Assembly: GCF_002159845.1 (NCBI RefSeq)
Contig: NZ_NFJK01000020.1
Location: 1 to 62,544, forward strand
DNA: 62,544 nt
Source: Anaeromassilibacillus sp. An250
Lineage (GTDB): Bacteria; Bacillota; Clostridia; Oscillospirales; Acutalibacteraceae
Reading direction: 5' to 3'
The translations under genes and the position numbers were made by a program. Numbering within the stretch: the first letter of the stretch is position 1; each line of letters opens with the position of its first letter. This document shows, in pieces, positions 61,483-62,544 of this stretch. The notes under the pieces were generated by a model. It was given only the letters and a program-made list of their open reading frames with translations. It was not told the DNA's origin and ran no database searches.

Positions 61483-62416
61483 CGAGAGATTCAAAGAAAG
61501 CAGCAAGTTTTTCTTTCGGGGAGAGCCAGGCAAGGGGGCGCATAGGTAAGTCGTTGGAGCGATTTTGGTGTGCAGCGAGCTGCACACCAAAATCGGCAAG
61601 AGAGAAGAAACGATGTGTGTCGTAGAATCGCTTCTGGTCTTCGCGGTGACTGCGTTCTACTTTGCCGTTGTGGCGAGGTGTGTAGGGGCGAATCAGCTTG
61701 TGCAGGATCCCAAGGCGTGCAGCGGTCAGCTCAAAGCGTGTGAGCCGGTTCTTCTTGTTGGTCGAAAAACGGTTGGTAAACTCAATGCCATTGTCTGTCT
61801 GCACGCACTCTACCCGCACACCACGGCGTTTGAACCATGCCACCATTTTCTCCAGGAAATCAGCGGAGGAGTAAGTGCTTTGTTCTGGATATGCGCCCAG
61901 ATAGCGAAGGCGTGTATATTCGTCGATCGCCGTATACTGGTATAGCCGTTCTTCCGGGTTTGTTAGGCATTTCATCGGCACCACCTTCACATCTACCTGA
62001 ACGCGCTGGCCGGGATACTGCATCTGTTCGTATGGCTTTGCCTTGTAGGCTGCTTTGACCTTTGGCTGCGGGAACATCCCCAGCTTGCGCATGACCCGGA
62101 ACAGACTTTCCGGACAGCGGGTATACCCACGTTTGCGGAGCCGGTGCCAGAGTTCTACCATTCCCAGCGTGGGATTCCTCCTCCGCATGTCTCGGATGAG
62201 CTTCAGTTCCGCTTCTGTGTGTTGGTTTGGATGGTGATGGGGGCGCCTGGACTGACAAGCCAGGGACGCCATACTTCCATCCCAGCGTGCCTTCCAGAAG
62301 TAGATATATGACCGGCTCTTGTTGTATTTCCGGCTTGCACGGCTCACGCCATATTTGGCTGCATACTGCATTAGGGATTGCCGATACCGCATGTCTTGTG
62401 TTATACTTTTACTCAT
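61466..62416 (-). CDS. DDE transposase, IS481/IS3 superfamily
   Basis: 316 residues, one intact frame. N-terminal HTH domain (about 5-110: MQYAAKYGVSRASRKYNKSRSYIYFWKARW, HTEAELKLIRDMRRRNP) and an rve integrase core with D in VQVDVKVVP, D in VQTDNGIEF and E in HNGKVERSHRED. A single-ORF product of this length fits IS481 rather than the two-frame IS3. AAGGAG lies eleven bases before ATG 62416. Intact, so likely active. Confidence 0.9.
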   Translation of the reverse strand: MSKSITQDMRYRQSLMQYAAKYGVSRASRKYNKSRSYIYFWKARWDGSMASLACQSRRPHHHPNQHTEAELKLIRDMRRRNPTLGMVELWHRLRKRGYTRCPESLFRVMRKLGMFPQPKVKAAYKAKPYEQMQYPGQRVQVDVKVVPMKCLTNPEERLYQYTAIDEYTRLRYLGAYPEQSTYSSADFLEKMVAWFKRRGVRVECVQTDNGIEFTNRFSTNKKNRLTRFELTAARLGILHKLIRPYTPRHNGKVERSHREDQKRFYDTHRFFSLADFGVQLAAHQNRSNDLPMRPLAWLSPKEKLAAFFESLAVQDV

Positions 62417-62517
62417 GAGGGACAGAGCTCCTTTTTTGGGTTTGTTGGTGTCGCAACTTAACTATACCCTATGAAGGCTCTGTCCTTCTACTTTTTTATT
62501 TGCTTTTACTTGCTCTT

Positions 62518-62544
62518 CTGTCCAACATGTATTGTAGCTCTACA
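62518..62544 (-). repeat. Right terminal inverted repeat of the IS (at window end)
   Basis: Reverse complement begins TGTAGAGCTACAATACATG and matches the left end at 18 of 27 positions. The window stops at the terminal base. Confidence 0.6.

Larger units (their letters stand above)
61456..62544 (-). mobile_element. IS481-like insertion sequence
   Basis: About 1089 bases. The left end (61456-61482) begins tgtaggtttgtcaaacat and the reverse complement of the last 27 bases of the window (62518-62544) begins tgtagagctacaatacat. They match at 18 of 27 positions, with TGTAG and ..ACA TnTTGnACAG conserved. The transposase stop lies inside the left repeat. A target duplication cannot be checked because the right flank is outside the window. 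Confidence 0.75.

Noticed and set aside
1-62544. CRISPR array, tRNA or rRNA genes
   Set aside because: No regularly spaced repeats with unique spacers, no cloverleaf with CCA-type end and no rRNA segments were recognised by reading; tRNA detection by eye is weak and a covariance scan would be decisive.

Overview
The window looks like the chromosome of a low-to-mid GC gut Firmicute, most likely a Clostridia member of the Oscillospiraceae/Ruminococcaceae type. The reasons are the FabK-type FAS-II operon with embedded acetyl-CoA carboxylase genes, large secreted glycoside hydrolases with FIVAR/LamG modules, an SLH-domain protein, a ThrE-type split exporter and many AGGAGG ribosome sites with occasional TTG/GTG starts. 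No rRNA, tRNA or CRISPR array was recognised, so the genus is inference.

Region 1 (1-6728) is the right part of a type I restriction-modification locus. It holds a truncated hsdS, a tyrosine recombinase, a promoterless hsdS half-cassette, a complete hsdS and hsdR. Two families of direct repeats at equivalent positions in the hsdS units mark it as a recombinase-shuffled, phase-variable specificity locus. hsdM must lie outside the window.

Region 2 (about 6730-15850) is an integrative mobilizable element. It has a MobV-type oriT (nic predicted at 6950/6951) in a hairpin-rich tract, leftward sigma-like and XRE regulator genes, a CHC2 primase, a D5-type helicase/primase, a motif-rich non-coding region, a small HTH-like protein, a MobV relaxase, a RhuM-family gene and a large serine recombinase. 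It has no type IV secretion genes, so it must use a helper. Its ends are not defined.

Region 3 (15850-30110) has two giant secreted enzymes, a GH63-like protein (minus) and a GH2 beta-galactosidase-like protein (plus), either side of trmO. They share the same C-terminal half, forming a long inverted repeat. The GH2 barrel is interrupted by a LamG domain.

Region 4 (30430-40400) is a fatty-acid synthesis operon: fabH-fabK-fabD-fabG-fabF-accB-fabZ-accC-accD-accA-degV, with a strong promoter and a terminator. acpP and a recognisable regulator are absent.

Region 5 (40489-47676) has a leftward two-component system facing a rightward operon of a 48-residue membrane peptide, an SLH protein, an HlyD/MacA-like adaptor and a MacB-like ABC exporter. 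The shared control region carries TGTGAAG repeats.

Region 6 (47908-61266) is mostly core genome: rlmI-like methyltransferase, DEAD-box helicase, an alpha/beta-hydrolase/acyltransferase/membrane-protein operon, AbrB and XRE regulators, amidohydrolase, mutY, a ThrE-type exporter in two parts and a tandem-PPK2 polyphosphate:AMP phosphotransferase. The window ends in an IS481-like insertion sequence (61456-62544) with matching 27-bp imperfect terminal repeats.
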